This document shows positions 22,970-32,653 of a stretch of DNA of 39,428 nt, piece after piece (positions within the stretch are counted from its first letter, which is position 1; every line of letters begins with the position of its first letter). The DNA lies in contig NZ_JANCMW010000019.1 of assembly GCF_029207565.1 (NCBI RefSeq), forward strand, positions 1 through 39,428, read 5' to 3'. A program made the position numbers and the translations under genes. The notes beneath the pieces were generated by a model that was not told the origin of the DNA, did no database searches, and worked only from the letters and a program-made list of their open reading frames with translations. This stretch comes from Marinobacter iranensis. Its GTDB lineage: Bacteria; Pseudomonadota; Gammaproteobacteria; Pseudomonadales; Oleiphilaceae.

Positions 22970-25900
22970 ATGAGCCTACACGCGGAGCGGTTCCCGAATT
23001 TCGCCGATGTCCTTCGTTTTTATGCCGAAACGCGGCCCCAGGCGCCCGCTATTCGACAATTGGTGTCGGACCACGCGCCGCCTGTGGTGACAAGTTACAG
23101 CGAGCTCCACCAGCGGGCACTTGCACTGGCGGGGTATCTGCAGGAAGAGCTGGGGCTGGCAGCGGGCGAGCGTTGCCTGTTGATGCTGCCGGGGGGAGCG
23201 GATTTCGCGGTTTCCTTCTTCGCTTGTTTCTACGCGGGGATTATCGCGGTACCGGCCTACCCGCCGGAGCGCGGCCGACAGGCTTACCTTGACCGGCTGG
23301 GCGGGATGATCTCGGATGCAAAACCGCTGGTCGTCCTTGCGCTGGGTGAAGACGTCGAACGTTACCAGGCCCGCCTGGCGCCACTGATGCCAACGGAGGG
23401 GCGGCTTGTGGCCGTGGACCGGGTGGATAGCCGGTGGCAGAGCGAATGCTCCCCGGTGCAGCCGGGCGATCATGACCTGGCGTTCCTGCAGTACACCTCG
23501 GGCTCAACCTCCGCTCCCAAGGGTGTGATGGTGTCCCATGCCAACCTGATAGCCAATGAATACACCATGGCGAAGGCGTTCCAGGCCACGGACGAGGATG
23601 TCTGGATGACCTGGCTGCCGTTGTTTCATGACATGGGGTTGATGTCGGGGCTGTTGCTGCCGATTCTCCATGGCCACTGCGCCAACATGATGACGCCGCA
23701 GTTTTTCCTGGCACGGCCCGCGCGTTGGCTGGAGGCCATCAGCAAGTACAGGGTCACCTGCTCCGGCGGTCCGGATTTTGCCTACCTGCTCTGCGCCTGG
23801 CGGGTGCCCGACGAGCAATTGCAGGGCCTGGACCTGTCCCATTGGCGGCTGGCTTTCACGGGTTCTGAACCCATTCGCCCGGACACCCTGGAGCGGTTTG
23901 CCAGTCGTTTGGCGCCCTTTGGTTTTCAAAGGGATGCTTTTGCACCCAGCTATGGCCTGGCGGAAGCCACGCTGTTTGTAACCTCCCATGGTTTCAACGG
24001 CGACTTCGAGACCCGGACCTTTGAACCCGAAAAACTGGCCACTGCCGGCCTCAGCAGTGCCCACCAGCCCAGCCGGCTGGTGGGTTGCGGCGGAACCTAT
24101 GGTGATGACGAGGTTCGTATCGTCGACCCGCAAACGCGGGAAACGGTCCAGGACGGCCAGGTGGGTGAAATCTGGGTGAGCGGCCCCAGCGTGGCCAAGG
24201 GCTATTGGGAGAAACCCGAAGCCACGGCCAACACCTTCGTGCAATGGCAGGGCGGCCGCTGGCTGCGCAGTGGCGACCTGGGGGTTATCGAGGGTGACCA
24301 TCTTTACGTGGCCGGCCGCCAGAAAGACGTGATTATCGTTAATGGCCAGAACCTGTACCCACAGGATATCGAGCGCACCCTTGAGCAGGAGATCGAACTG
24401 CTGATGCCGGGGCGGCTTGCGGCATTCGCGACCACCGATGGCCAGGGCGCCGAGTGTGTTGGCCTGGCCCTTGAAGTGGGGCGTGCCACCCGCAGGATGG
24501 TTCAGCCGGCAGTGATCTGTTCCACCATCGCCGAGACCATGAGCGATGCGATCGGTATTGCGCCCCAACTGATTCTGCTGCTAGAGCCCAAGACCCTGCC
24601 ACGCACTACCAGCGGCAAGCTTCAGCGTGCGGCCTGTCGGCATGGCTGGGAGCAAGGTGAACTGTCCGTGTTCGCCGGTTGGCAAGATGGGCGGATGCTC
24701 GACGAGAACGCGGAGGACCTCTCCACCACGGAGTCTTCCCTGGTGCCGGAGGTGCTGGCCGCCTGGCGGGCCATGCTGGGCCGTGACGACCTGGGCTCCG
24801 ACGCCCATTTCTTTACCATGGGGGGAGACTCGGTAGCGGCCATGCAGATGCTTGCCCGCGTGGAGCGGGACCTGGGCCTCACCATCGCCCCGGCGATCCT
24901 GTTTGAGCACCCACGCCTGGGTGATTTTTCGGCGTGGGTCGCCCGGCAGGGAAGGGATGCCTCGGGGGTTGAGCCCATTGCGGCCTGCCCGGATGATGCC
25001 GAACCCCTGCAATCCTTCGCCCAGCAGCGGCTCTGGTTCCTCGACCGCCTGGAGGGGGATTCCAGTGCCTATCACCTGTGCGGTGAGTGGCAATTCCGGG
25101 GCGAACTCAATAGCAGTGCGCTGCAGCGCAGCCTGGATGCATTGGCCGAACGCCACGAAAGCCTGCGTACGGTCTTCACCGAAACCGAAGACCATCGGGC
25201 CCTGCAGCAGGTGCAACCAGCGGCTTCCGTGCCAGTTCAGGTTCACGACCTCTCCGCGGAGGCCGATCCGGAGACGGCCCTGGACGGCCTGAGCCGGCAC
25301 CTTGTCAGCCAGCCCATGGATCTGGAGAAAGGGCCGCTCTGGCAGGCGCACCGGGTCAGTCTGGCGGAGGGGGATCACCGCCTGATATTGGTCATACACC
25401 ATATCATCGCCGACGGTTGGTCAGCCCAGGTTCTGGTGAAGGAATTCGCGCAGTTGTACACCGCTTTCGCCGAAGGGCGGGAGCCTGAATTGCCTGAACT
25501 GCCTGTCAGCTACACGGATTTTGCCTACTGGCAGCGACAGCGTCTTGACTCGGGAGAGGCTGAGCGCCAACTGGGCTGGTGGAAGCAACAACTGGGGGGC
25601 GAACAGCCAGTGCTGGAGCTTCCAACTGACCGGCCGCGCCCGGAATCACAGAGCCATCGCGGGGCGCGGGTGGCATTTACCTTCCCGGCGGAGCTGAGTG
25701 AACGGCTTCGCCAACTGGCCCGGGGCCATGGGGCAACGCTGTTCATGGTGATGCTGGCTCTCTACAAGACCCAGCTTTACCGCTATTCCGGCCAGCGTGA
25801 CCTGCGGGTGGGGGTTCCCGTCTCCGGTCGTTCACGCCCGGAAACCGAGGGGCTGGTGGGGCTGTTCGTCAACACCCTGGTGTTGCGCAGCCAACCTTCG

Positions 25901-28900
25901 GCGGGGCAGGGCTTTACCGATTTTCTTGCCGCAGTCAGGGACACCACCCTGGGGGCCCAGGCCCATGCCGACTTGCCGTTCGAGCAACTTGTGGACGCGC
26001 TGCAGCCGGAGCGCAACCTGCGTTACAACCCCCTGTGCCAGGTCAAGTTCACCCAGCAGTTTCCCATGCCGCAGCAGCTGGCGTTACCGGGTGCCGAGCT
26101 GTCCATGCGCCAGCGGGATGACGATACCGCGCACTTTGACCTGGGGCTGGACATCACCGACCAGCCTGATGGCATCCACGGCGTGCTCACCTATGCCTGT
26201 GACCTGTTCGATGCCGCGCGCATACAGCGCTTCGCCGCTGAACTGGTCAACCTCGCCGAACAGGTTGCCGCTGCCCCGGAACGGGCGCTGGGCGAGCTGA
26301 CGCTGCTGGCAGCACCGTCTGTGCTCGAGGGGGAGAACGAACGTTTTCCCGCATCCGATGTGCTTACCCTCTGGCGTGCCCACATCCGGGACAGCGCCCC
26401 ACGGCCGGCCCTGCAATATGAGGACGAGGCTTACGACTACGCCTGGCTGGAGGCGCAATCCAACCGCCTGGCGCGAGCGCTGAAAGGGCAGGGTGTAGGG
26501 GCTGAAACCCGAGTCGGGGTCTGCCTGGACCGGTCACCGGTATTTGTAGTTGGTGTAATCTCGGTGCTGAAGGCCGGCGGCGCCTTTGTGCCCCTGGACC
26601 CCAAGTGGCCGGCGGAACGCAAGGCGTTTGTATTGAACGATTGCCAGGCGGCCCTGTTGCTGGCGGATGAGCCAGTGGCCGGTTACCGGGGGCCACGGCT
26701 TGGCTTTGGCCCTGATGCGGACTGGCGCGGGCAGCCCTCGGGCTCCCTGGACACCCGGGTGGAACCCGGCCAGGCGGCTTACCTAATCTACACATCCGGC
26801 ACCAGCGGCACCCCCAAGGGTGTGGTGGTCAGCCACGGCGCCCTGGCCAACTACGTCCAGGGCATGCTGAAGACGCTGGCACCGTCGGCCGAAGCCAGTA
26901 TGGCCATGGTGTCCACGGTGGCGGCGGACCTGGGCCACACCACCCTGTTCGGTGCGCTGTGCAGCGGGCGGACCCTGCATTTGCTCAGTGCCGATCGGGT
27001 AATGGATGCCGAGGCTTTTGCCAGCTACATGGACCGGCACCGGGTGGCGGTCCTCAAGATCGTACCCACTCACCTGGCGGGGTTGCTGCAGGTGGACAAT
27101 CCGGCGCGGGTGCTGCCAACCGACCTCCTGGTGCTTGGCGGCGAAGCGCTGTCCACGAACCTGGTGAACAGGGTGCGCGAGCTGCGGCCGGAATGTCGTG
27201 TGGTCAATCACTACGGCCCGTCGGAGTCCACGGTTGGCGTATTGACCACCGAGGTAGGCGGGGAAGACGGCGCAATCGTCCCGATTGGCCGGCCGCTACC
27301 CAACATCCACGCCCGGGTGATGAACGACGAACGGCTGTTGCTGCCCCAGGGTGCGGTGGGGGAGCTGGTCCTTGGCGGTGCCGGTTTGGCCCGCGGCTAC
27401 CTGGGCCGGCCGGAGCAAACCGAACAGGTCTTCTTCTCCGACCCGCAACAGCCAGGGCAACGACTGTACGCCACCGGCGACAGGGCGAGCCTGCTGGCGG
27501 ACGGGCGGCTGACCTTTCACGGGCGTCAGGACGACCAGGTCAAGGTGCGGGGTTATCGCGTATCCCTGGGGGAGATCGCCTCGCGCCTGTGCAACAACGA
27601 CGTTGTCTCCGATGCCCATGTACAACTGGACGATCAGGGAAAACTCGTTGCCTATGTCATCGTTGATGGGTCAGCCAGCTTCGACGCCGAGGCTGTAAGA
27701 ACGGCTCTGTCAGAGCAGTTACCGGACTACATGGTGCCTGCACATATTCTGCCGCTGGCGACATTCCCGCTGACCGGCAACGGCAAGCTGGACCGCAAGG
27801 CCCTGCCGGAGCCTGAGCGCCAGGGCGACACCTTCATGGCACCCCGTGAAGGTGTCGAGGCGGCTCTGGCGGAACTCTGGCAGGCACTGCTGCACGTGGA
27901 ACAGGTGGGGCGTCACGACAACTTCTTCAGTCTGGGTGGTGATTCCATCATCAGTCTCCAGGTGATTGCGCGGGCGCGTAAGCAGGGTATCCGGCTGACG
28001 CCCAAGCAGTTGTTCGAGAAGCAGTCTATCGCCGAACTGGCGCAGGTGGCCGAGGTGCAGGAAGTCGCGGCGCCGGTTACCAAGGGGGCGGAGTCTGGCC
28101 ACACCTTCCCGCTGACCCCGATCCAGGCACGCTTCCTCCGTCAGCCCATCGAGGCCCGTCATCACTGGAACCAGGCGCTGCGTTTCGAAGTTCGTACGCC
28201 ACTGGATACCGCCGCCCTGCGCGAAGCGCTGGCCGGGGTAGTGGCCCATCACGGCAGCCTGCGGTTGCGTTTCCGTCGGGACGGCCAGGGGCAGTGGCTG
28301 CAGAGCCTCGGCAAGATGGACCACGCCGAAGACCTGCTAAACGTTGTGGAAGCCGACGATGAATCCGTCCTGCTGGAGCGGTTCGAAGCGGCCCAGGTCA
28401 GCCTGGACCTGGAGAAGGGGCCGCTGTTGCGAGCGGTTCTGGCCAGCCTGCCGGGCCAGCGCCAGGTCCTGCTTATGGCCGTACATCATCTCGCCATCGA
28501 TGGGGTTTCCTGGCGCATCCTGCTGGAAGACCTGCAAACCGCCTACCGGCAACGGGCCAAAGGCCAGGCGGTCAGCCTGGATCAACCGGCGGCCCATTTC
28601 CATCACTGGGCACAGTACCTGACCGACCTGGCTGCGAAGGACGCACTGGCCAGCGAACTGGCCTACTGGCAGTCGTTCAGTGCCGAAGAGGCGGCGTTGC
28701 CCTGTGACAATCCGGCAGGCACGGCCCGGGTTTGCGATAGCGACCGGGTTGGCTTTGTGCTGGATAAGGACGCAACCCGGCGACTGCTCCACGAGGCACC
28801 CGCCGCCTACCGCACCCGGATCAACGACTTGCTGCTGACGGCCCTGGGAAGGGCTCTGCGCCAGTGGTCCGGCCGTGCCCGTAATGTGATTACTCTGGAG

Positions 28901-31900
28901 GGGCATGGCCGCAGTGGTCCGGATGATGCCCCGGATGTCAGCCGCACGCTTGGCTGGTTTACCAGCCTCTATCCGGTGGCCCTGGAATCCGGTGATGACA
29001 TCCTCGCGGATCTTAAACGTACCAAGGAGAGCCTGCGTGCGGTGTCCAGCCAGGGGTTGGGATACGGCGTTCTCAAGTACCTTCGCGGCGAGGACCTGGA
29101 GGAACTGACCGGGGCCGGCCTGACGTTCAACTACCTGGGGCAGTTGGATAGTACCGGTGACAGTCCCCTGGCGCTTGATTCCGGACCAACCGGGGCTGCC
29201 CGCACGGGTAACGGCCCCCTGGCCAATTCGCTGGTGGTGGACGGCCAGGTGCGGGGCGGACAACTGTGCCTGGACTGGACATACAGCCGTGAGCGGTTCC
29301 GCCGTGAACAGGTGGAAAACCTGATGGCGCTTTACCGTGACGCCCTCAAGGGGCTGATCGAACAGTGTTGCGACCAGCCTGGCGGCCTTACCCCGTCCGA
29401 TGTGCCCCTGGCGCAACTGGACCAGCAGGCCCTGGATCGCCTGTCCAATCCCGACAATATCGAAGACATATTGCCGCTGGCTCCGATGCAGGAAGGTATC
29501 CTGCTGCACAGCCTGCTGGAGCAGGGCAGTGGCATCTACCTGATGCAGGATCAGTATGAGGTTGGAGCCGAGGTTGATTTCGAGGCCTTCAGGGCCGCCT
29601 GGCAGAATGTGGTCCAGCGTCACCCGATGTTGCGCACGGCTTTTCATGGCCTGGATGACGGTGTCCAGCACCAGATCGTATACCGCCGGGTCGCTTCGCC
29701 GGCTCAGTTCATCGATCTGGAACATATGGATCGACACGGTGCCGAGGCCGAACTGGATGCCCTGCTGGCCCGGGAGCGCGAAGAGGGCTTTGATTTCACC
29801 CGCCCACCCCTATTGCGGGTTCGGCTGGTGCGTTTCGGGCCGGCGGACTACCGCATTGTCCAGAGCCACCACCATGCCCTGATTGACGCCTGGTGCCGGG
29901 GGTTGATGCTGGCTGAGTTCTTTGACGATTACCGCGCCCTGGTGGCGGGCAGCACACCACAAACGCCACCGGCGCGTCCGTATCGTGATTTTATCGCCTG
30001 GCTGCAGAACCAGGACGAGGCCCCGGCGCGCACCTTCTGGCAGGAACAGTTGGCCGGCTTCACGGAGATCACTCCACTGCCCTACCAGCAAGGCAGCTTG
30101 CCCGCTGCCGGTATCGAGGATGTCACCCTGGTACTGGACGCCGGCGAGACGGCGCAACTGGCCGAACGGGCCAGGCAGCACCAACTCACCATTAACACCT
30201 TCATGCAGGCCGCATGGGCGTTGTTGCTGATGCGCCACGGCGGGGTCGACGAAGCCCTTTTCGGGGTCACTGTGGCCGGGCGTCCTGCCGAACTGGACGG
30301 CATCGAGGAAACCCTGGGGCTGTTCATCAACACCCTGCCGCTACGCATTACCGCAGAAGGCCCGGCCCAGCCCGGTGTGGACTTCCTGCACCGCCTGCAG
30401 GGCGTCAACGCCGCCATGCGCCAGCATGAGCACCTGTCCCTGGCTGAAGTCCAGAACCTGGCGCCGGTGCGCCGGGGAGAGGGGCTGTTCGACAGCCTGT
30501 TTGTGTTCGAGAACGTGCCCATGGGGCCGGAAGTGCAGCAGGCAGCCGCCGAGTACCGGATCGAACCGCTGGCCAACCGGACCCACACCAACTATCCGCT
30601 GACCGTGGTGGTGCTGCCCGGGGATGCTTACCAACTGCAGTTCAGCTTTGATCGCGCCCGATTCCGCTCGCGGGACATGAACGCCCTGCTTCGACAGTAC
30701 CGACAGATACTGCGCCAGTTGATTGCGGAGCCGGAGCAGCCACTGCACCGGATACAGTTACTGTCGGGCAGTGAGCGCGGCGATGTCATGGCTCTTGGTC
30801 AGGGTGCGCAGGTACCGGACTGGACCGCATTGAGCTACCTGGAGCGCTTTGAGGCCTGGGCACTGGTAGCGCCGGAGCGTGAGGCGGCCCGCTGCATGGG
30901 AAGCAGCCTGAACTACGCAGAACTCAACCGCCAGGCAAACCGCATCGGGCATGGCCTGATTGCCGCAGGCGTGGAACCGGACCAGGTGGTAGCGCTCTAC
31001 GCCCCCCGGGGCTTGGAGTTGCTGGCCATGATCCTGGGCGCGTTCAAGGCGGGAGGCGCTTACCTGGCCCTGGATGAACGCCATCCCCCGGGCCGCAGTG
31101 CCCGCATGCTGGAAAACAGCGGCGCCCCGGTGCTGCTCGTGCCGGAGGCCAGCAAGGCGGAGGCAGAAGCGGTGTTGGCCGAGACCGACAAGCCCCCCCG
31201 CGTGCTTACCCTTGAAACATTGCTGAGGAACGGTCAGGACAATAATCCGGGCCGTTATCCGGCCCTCGACCAGTTGGCCTATGTGATCTTCACCTCCGGG
31301 TCCACCGGCGAGCCCAAAGGCGTGATGGTGAACCACCAGGGCATGCTGAACAACCAGCTCTCGAAAGTGCCCTACCTGGAGTTGGGTGAGGGCGATGTTA
31401 TCGCCCAGACAGCCGCGACGGGTTTCGATATCTCGGTCTGGCAGTTCCTCACCGCGCCCCTGTTTGGCGGCCGTGTGGAGATCATTCCGGATGAGATCAC
31501 CCACGATCCCCAACGGCTGGTTGAAACCGTGTCCGAAACCGGCGTTACGGTGCTGGAGGCCGTACCGGCCGTGATTGAGGGCATGCTGGGGATCGCCGCA
31601 CAGCCCCTCAATCATCTGCGCTGGCTGTTACCGACCGGTGAAGCCCTTGGGCGCGAGCTGGCGCAGCGCTGGTTTCGCCGTTACCCATCGATTCCGCTGG
31701 TCAATGCCTATGGCCCGGCCGAGTGTGCCGACGACGTCGCCCTGCATTGCCTGAAGGATGAAGCCGATGCACTAGGCTCGATCCCGATTGGTTCCGCCAC
31801 GGACAACAATCGCCTCTATGTACTGGACGCCAACCTGGAACTGGCGCCAAGCGGCACGGTGGGCGAACTGTATGTGGGTGGCACCGGCGTCGGGCGCGGC

Positions 31901-32653
31901 TACGCCGGCCGCCCGGAACTGACGGCCGAACGCTTCCTGCCCGACCCCTTCGGTGAGCCCGGCGCGCGCCTCTACCGCACGGGGGACCTGGCGCTGTGGA
32001 ATTCGGATGGCCTGCTGGAATACGCCGGCCGTGCCGATTTCCAGGTGAAAATCCGTGGCCAGCGTATTGAGCCGGGCGAAATCGAGTCGGCCCTGCTGGC
32101 CTGCGGCGGCATTCGCCAAACGGTGGTGGCGGCCAAGGCCACGAACCACGGCCCGCAACTGGTGGCCTACCTGGTACCCGAGGACACCGTCCACCTGGAA
32201 ACCGAAAGCCTGAGGGACCGCCTGGCCGCCGAATTGCCCGCGGTTATGGTGCCCACTCACTTCGTGGTGCTGGATCGTCTGCCCCTGAACGCCAACGGCA
32301 AGCTGGACCGCAAGGCCCTGCCGGAACCCCAGTTGGAGGTCCGCCAGTACGAGGCCCCGGAGGGTGAGCTGGAGCAACAGTTAGCCGCGCTCTGGCGGGA
32401 CCTGCTGCAGGTGGAAAGGGTGGGGCGCCACGACTCTTTCTTTGAACTGGGCGGGCACTCGCTGCTGGCGACGCGGCTGCTGTCGCGTATCCGCGAGCAC
32501 ATTGGCGTGAACGTACCGCTGGCAGAGGCTTTTGAGGCCACCACGGTGGCGGCCATGGCGGTGGTGATTGAACGGTTGCAGGGGCAAACCCTGGACCAGG
32601 GGCGTCTGGATGACCTCGACGCCCTTATGAACGAACTGGAGGAGATCGACTGA
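22970..32653 (+). CDS. NRPS: FAAL-PCP-C-A(Asp)-PCP-E-C-A(Dab)-PCP, lipopeptide siderophore synthetase
   Basis: The 3227-residue enzyme starts peptide assembly. Order and approximate residues: fatty acyl-AMP ligase 10-575 (TSGSTSAPKG near 176); carrier, S621; condensation 678-1110 (HHIIADG at 810); adenylation A1 1130-1615; carrier, S1659; epimerisation 1710-2130 (HHLAIDG at 1839, EGHGR, RTLGWFTS); condensation of the D-acceptor type 2164-2595 (HHALIDAW at 2301, with Ala where Gly is usual); adenylation A2 2620-3110; carrier, S3164. Specificity residues read by eye are D-L-T-K-V-G-H-V-G for A1, near the Asp code, and D-I-W-E-L-T-A-D-D for A2, the diaminobutyrate (Dab) code. It should make acyl-D-Asp-Dab. 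No release domain is present; the chain passes to the next enzyme, whose ATG overlaps this stop. Confidence 0.95.
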   Translation: MSLHAERFPNFADVLRFYAETRPQAPAIRQLVSDHAPPVVTSYSELHQRALALAGYLQEELGLAAGERCLLMLPGGADFAVSFFACFYAGIIAVPAYPPERGRQAYLDRLGGMISDAKPLVVLALGEDVERYQARLAPLMPTEGRLVAVDRVDSRWQSECSPVQPGDHDLAFLQYTSGSTSAPKGVMVSHANLIANEYTMAKAFQATDEDVWMTWLPLFHDMGLMSGLLLPILHGHCANMMTPQFFLARPARWLEAISKYRVTCSGGPDFAYLLCAWRVPDEQLQGLDLSHWRLAFTGSEPIRPDTLERFASRLAPFGFQRDAFAPSYGLAEATLFVTSHGFNGDFETRTFEPEKLATAGLSSAHQPSRLVGCGGTYGDDEVRIVDPQTRETVQDGQVGEIWVSGPSVAKGYWEKPEATANTFVQWQGGRWLRSGDLGVIEGDHLYVAGRQKDVIIVNGQNLYPQDIERTLEQEIELLMPGRLAAFATTDGQGAECVGLALEVGRATRRMVQPAVICSTIAETMSDAIGIAPQLILLLEPKTLPRTTSGKLQRAACRHGWEQGELSVFAGWQDGRMLDENAEDLSTTESSLVPEVLAAWRAMLGRDDLGSDAHFFTMGGDSVAAMQMLARVERDLGLTIAPAILFEHPRLGDFSAWVARQGRDASGVEPIAACPDDAEPLQSFAQQRLWFLDRLEGDSSAYHLCGEWQFRGELNSSALQRSLDALAERHESLRTVFTETEDHRALQQVQPAASVPVQVHDLSAEADPETALDGLSRHLVSQPMDLEKGPLWQAHRVSLAEGDHRLILVIHHIIADGWSAQVLVKEFAQLYTAFAEGREPELPELPVSYTDFAYWQRQRLDSGEAERQLGWWKQQLGGEQPVLELPTDRPRPESQSHRGARVAFTFPAELSERLRQLARGHGATLFMVMLALYKTQLYRYSGQRDLRVGVPVSGRSRPETEGLVGLFVNTLVLRSQPSAGQGFTDFLAAVRDTTLGAQAHADLPFEQLVDALQPERNLRYNPLCQVKFTQQFPMPQQLALPGAELSMRQRDDDTAHFDLGLDITDQPDGIHGVLTYACDLFDAARIQRFAAELVNLAEQVAAAPERALGELTLLAAPSVLEGENERFPASDVLTLWRAHIRDSAPRPALQYEDEAYDYAWLEAQSNRLARALKGQGVGAETRVGVCLDRSPVFVVGVISVLKAGGAFVPLDPKWPAERKAFVLNDCQAALLLADEPVAGYRGPRLGFGPDADWRGQPSGSLDTRVEPGQAAYLIYTSGTSGTPKGVVVSHGALANYVQGMLKTLAPSAEASMAMVSTVAADLGHTTLFGALCSGRTLHLLSADRVMDAEAFASYMDRHRVAVLKIVPTHLAGLLQVDNPARVLPTDLLVLGGEALSTNLVNRVRELRPECRVVNHYGPSESTVGVLTTEVGGEDGAIVPIGRPLPNIHARVMNDERLLLPQGAVGELVLGGAGLARGYLGRPEQTEQVFFSDPQQPGQRLYATGDRASLLADGRLTFHGRQDDQVKVRGYRVSLGEIASRLCNNDVVSDAHVQLDDQGKLVAYVIVDGSASFDAEAVRTALSEQLPDYMVPAHILPLATFPLTGNGKLDRKALPEPERQGDTFMAPREGVEAALAELWQALLHVEQVGRHDNFFSLGGDSIISLQVIARARKQGIRLTPKQLFEKQSIAELAQVAEVQEVAAPVTKGAESGHTFPLTPIQARFLRQPIEARHHWNQALRFEVRTPLDTAALREALAGVVAHHGSLRLRFRRDGQGQWLQSLGKMDHAEDLLNVVEADDESVLLERFEAAQVSLDLEKGPLLRAVLASLPGQRQVLLMAVHHLAIDGVSWRILLEDLQTAYRQRAKGQAVSLDQPAAHFHHWAQYLTDLAAKDALASELAYWQSFSAEEAALPCDNPAGTARVCDSDRVGFVLDKDATRRLLHEAPAAYRTRINDLLLTALGRALRQWSGRARNVITLEGHGRSGPDDAPDVSRTLGWFTSLYPVALESGDDILADLKRTKESLRAVSSQGLGYGVLKYLRGEDLEELTGAGLTFNYLGQLDSTGDSPLALDSGPTGAARTGNGPLANSLVVDGQVRGGQLCLDWTYSRERFRREQVENLMALYRDALKGLIEQCCDQPGGLTPSDVPLAQLDQQALDRLSNPDNIEDILPLAPMQEGILLHSLLEQGSGIYLMQDQYEVGAEVDFEAFRAAWQNVVQRHPMLRTAFHGLDDGVQHQIVYRRVASPAQFIDLEHMDRHGAEAELDALLAREREEGFDFTRPPLLRVRLVRFGPADYRIVQSHHHALIDAWCRGLMLAEFFDDYRALVAGSTPQTPPARPYRDFIAWLQNQDEAPARTFWQEQLAGFTEITPLPYQQGSLPAAGIEDVTLVLDAGETAQLAERARQHQLTINTFMQAAWALLLMRHGGVDEALFGVTVAGRPAELDGIEETLGLFINTLPLRITAEGPAQPGVDFLHRLQGVNAAMRQHEHLSLAEVQNLAPVRRGEGLFDSLFVFENVPMGPEVQQAAAEYRIEPLANRTHTNYPLTVVVLPGDAYQLQFSFDRARFRSRDMNALLRQYRQILRQLIAEPEQPLHRIQLLSGSERGDVMALGQGAQVPDWTALSYLERFEAWALVAPEREAARCMGSSLNYAELNRQANRIGHGLIAAGVEPDQVVALYAPRGLELLAMILGAFKAGGAYLALDERHPPGRSARMLENSGAPVLLVPEASKAEAEAVLAETDKPPRVLTLETLLRNGQDNNPGRYPALDQLAYVIFTSGSTGEPKGVMVNHQGMLNNQLSKVPYLELGEGDVIAQTAATGFDISVWQFLTAPLFGGRVEIIPDEITHDPQRLVETVSETGVTVLEAVPAVIEGMLGIAAQPLNHLRWLLPTGEALGRELAQRWFRRYPSIPLVNAYGPAECADDVALHCLKDEADALGSIPIGSATDNNRLYVLDANLELAPSGTVGELYVGGTGVGRGYAGRPELTAERFLPDPFGEPGARLYRTGDLALWNSDGLLEYAGRADFQVKIRGQRIEPGEIESALLACGGIRQTVVAAKATNHGPQLVAYLVPEDTVHLETESLRDRLAAELPAVMVPTHFVVLDRLPLNANGKLDRKALPEPQLEVRQYEAPEGELEQQLAALWRDLLQVERVGRHDSFFELGGHSLLATRLLSRIREHIGVNVPLAEAFEATTVAAMAVVIERLQGQTLDQGRLDDLDALMNELEEID
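27779..27810 (+). repeat. A10-motif repeat shared by the NRPS adenylation domains
   Basis: The 32 bases encoding NGKLDRKALPE are identical at 27779-27810 and 32294-32325, and differ at two positions at 35602-35633. These are the end-of-adenylation motifs of A1, A2 and A3. The exact identity gives short homology for domain recombination and can confuse short-read assembly. Confidence 0.8.
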
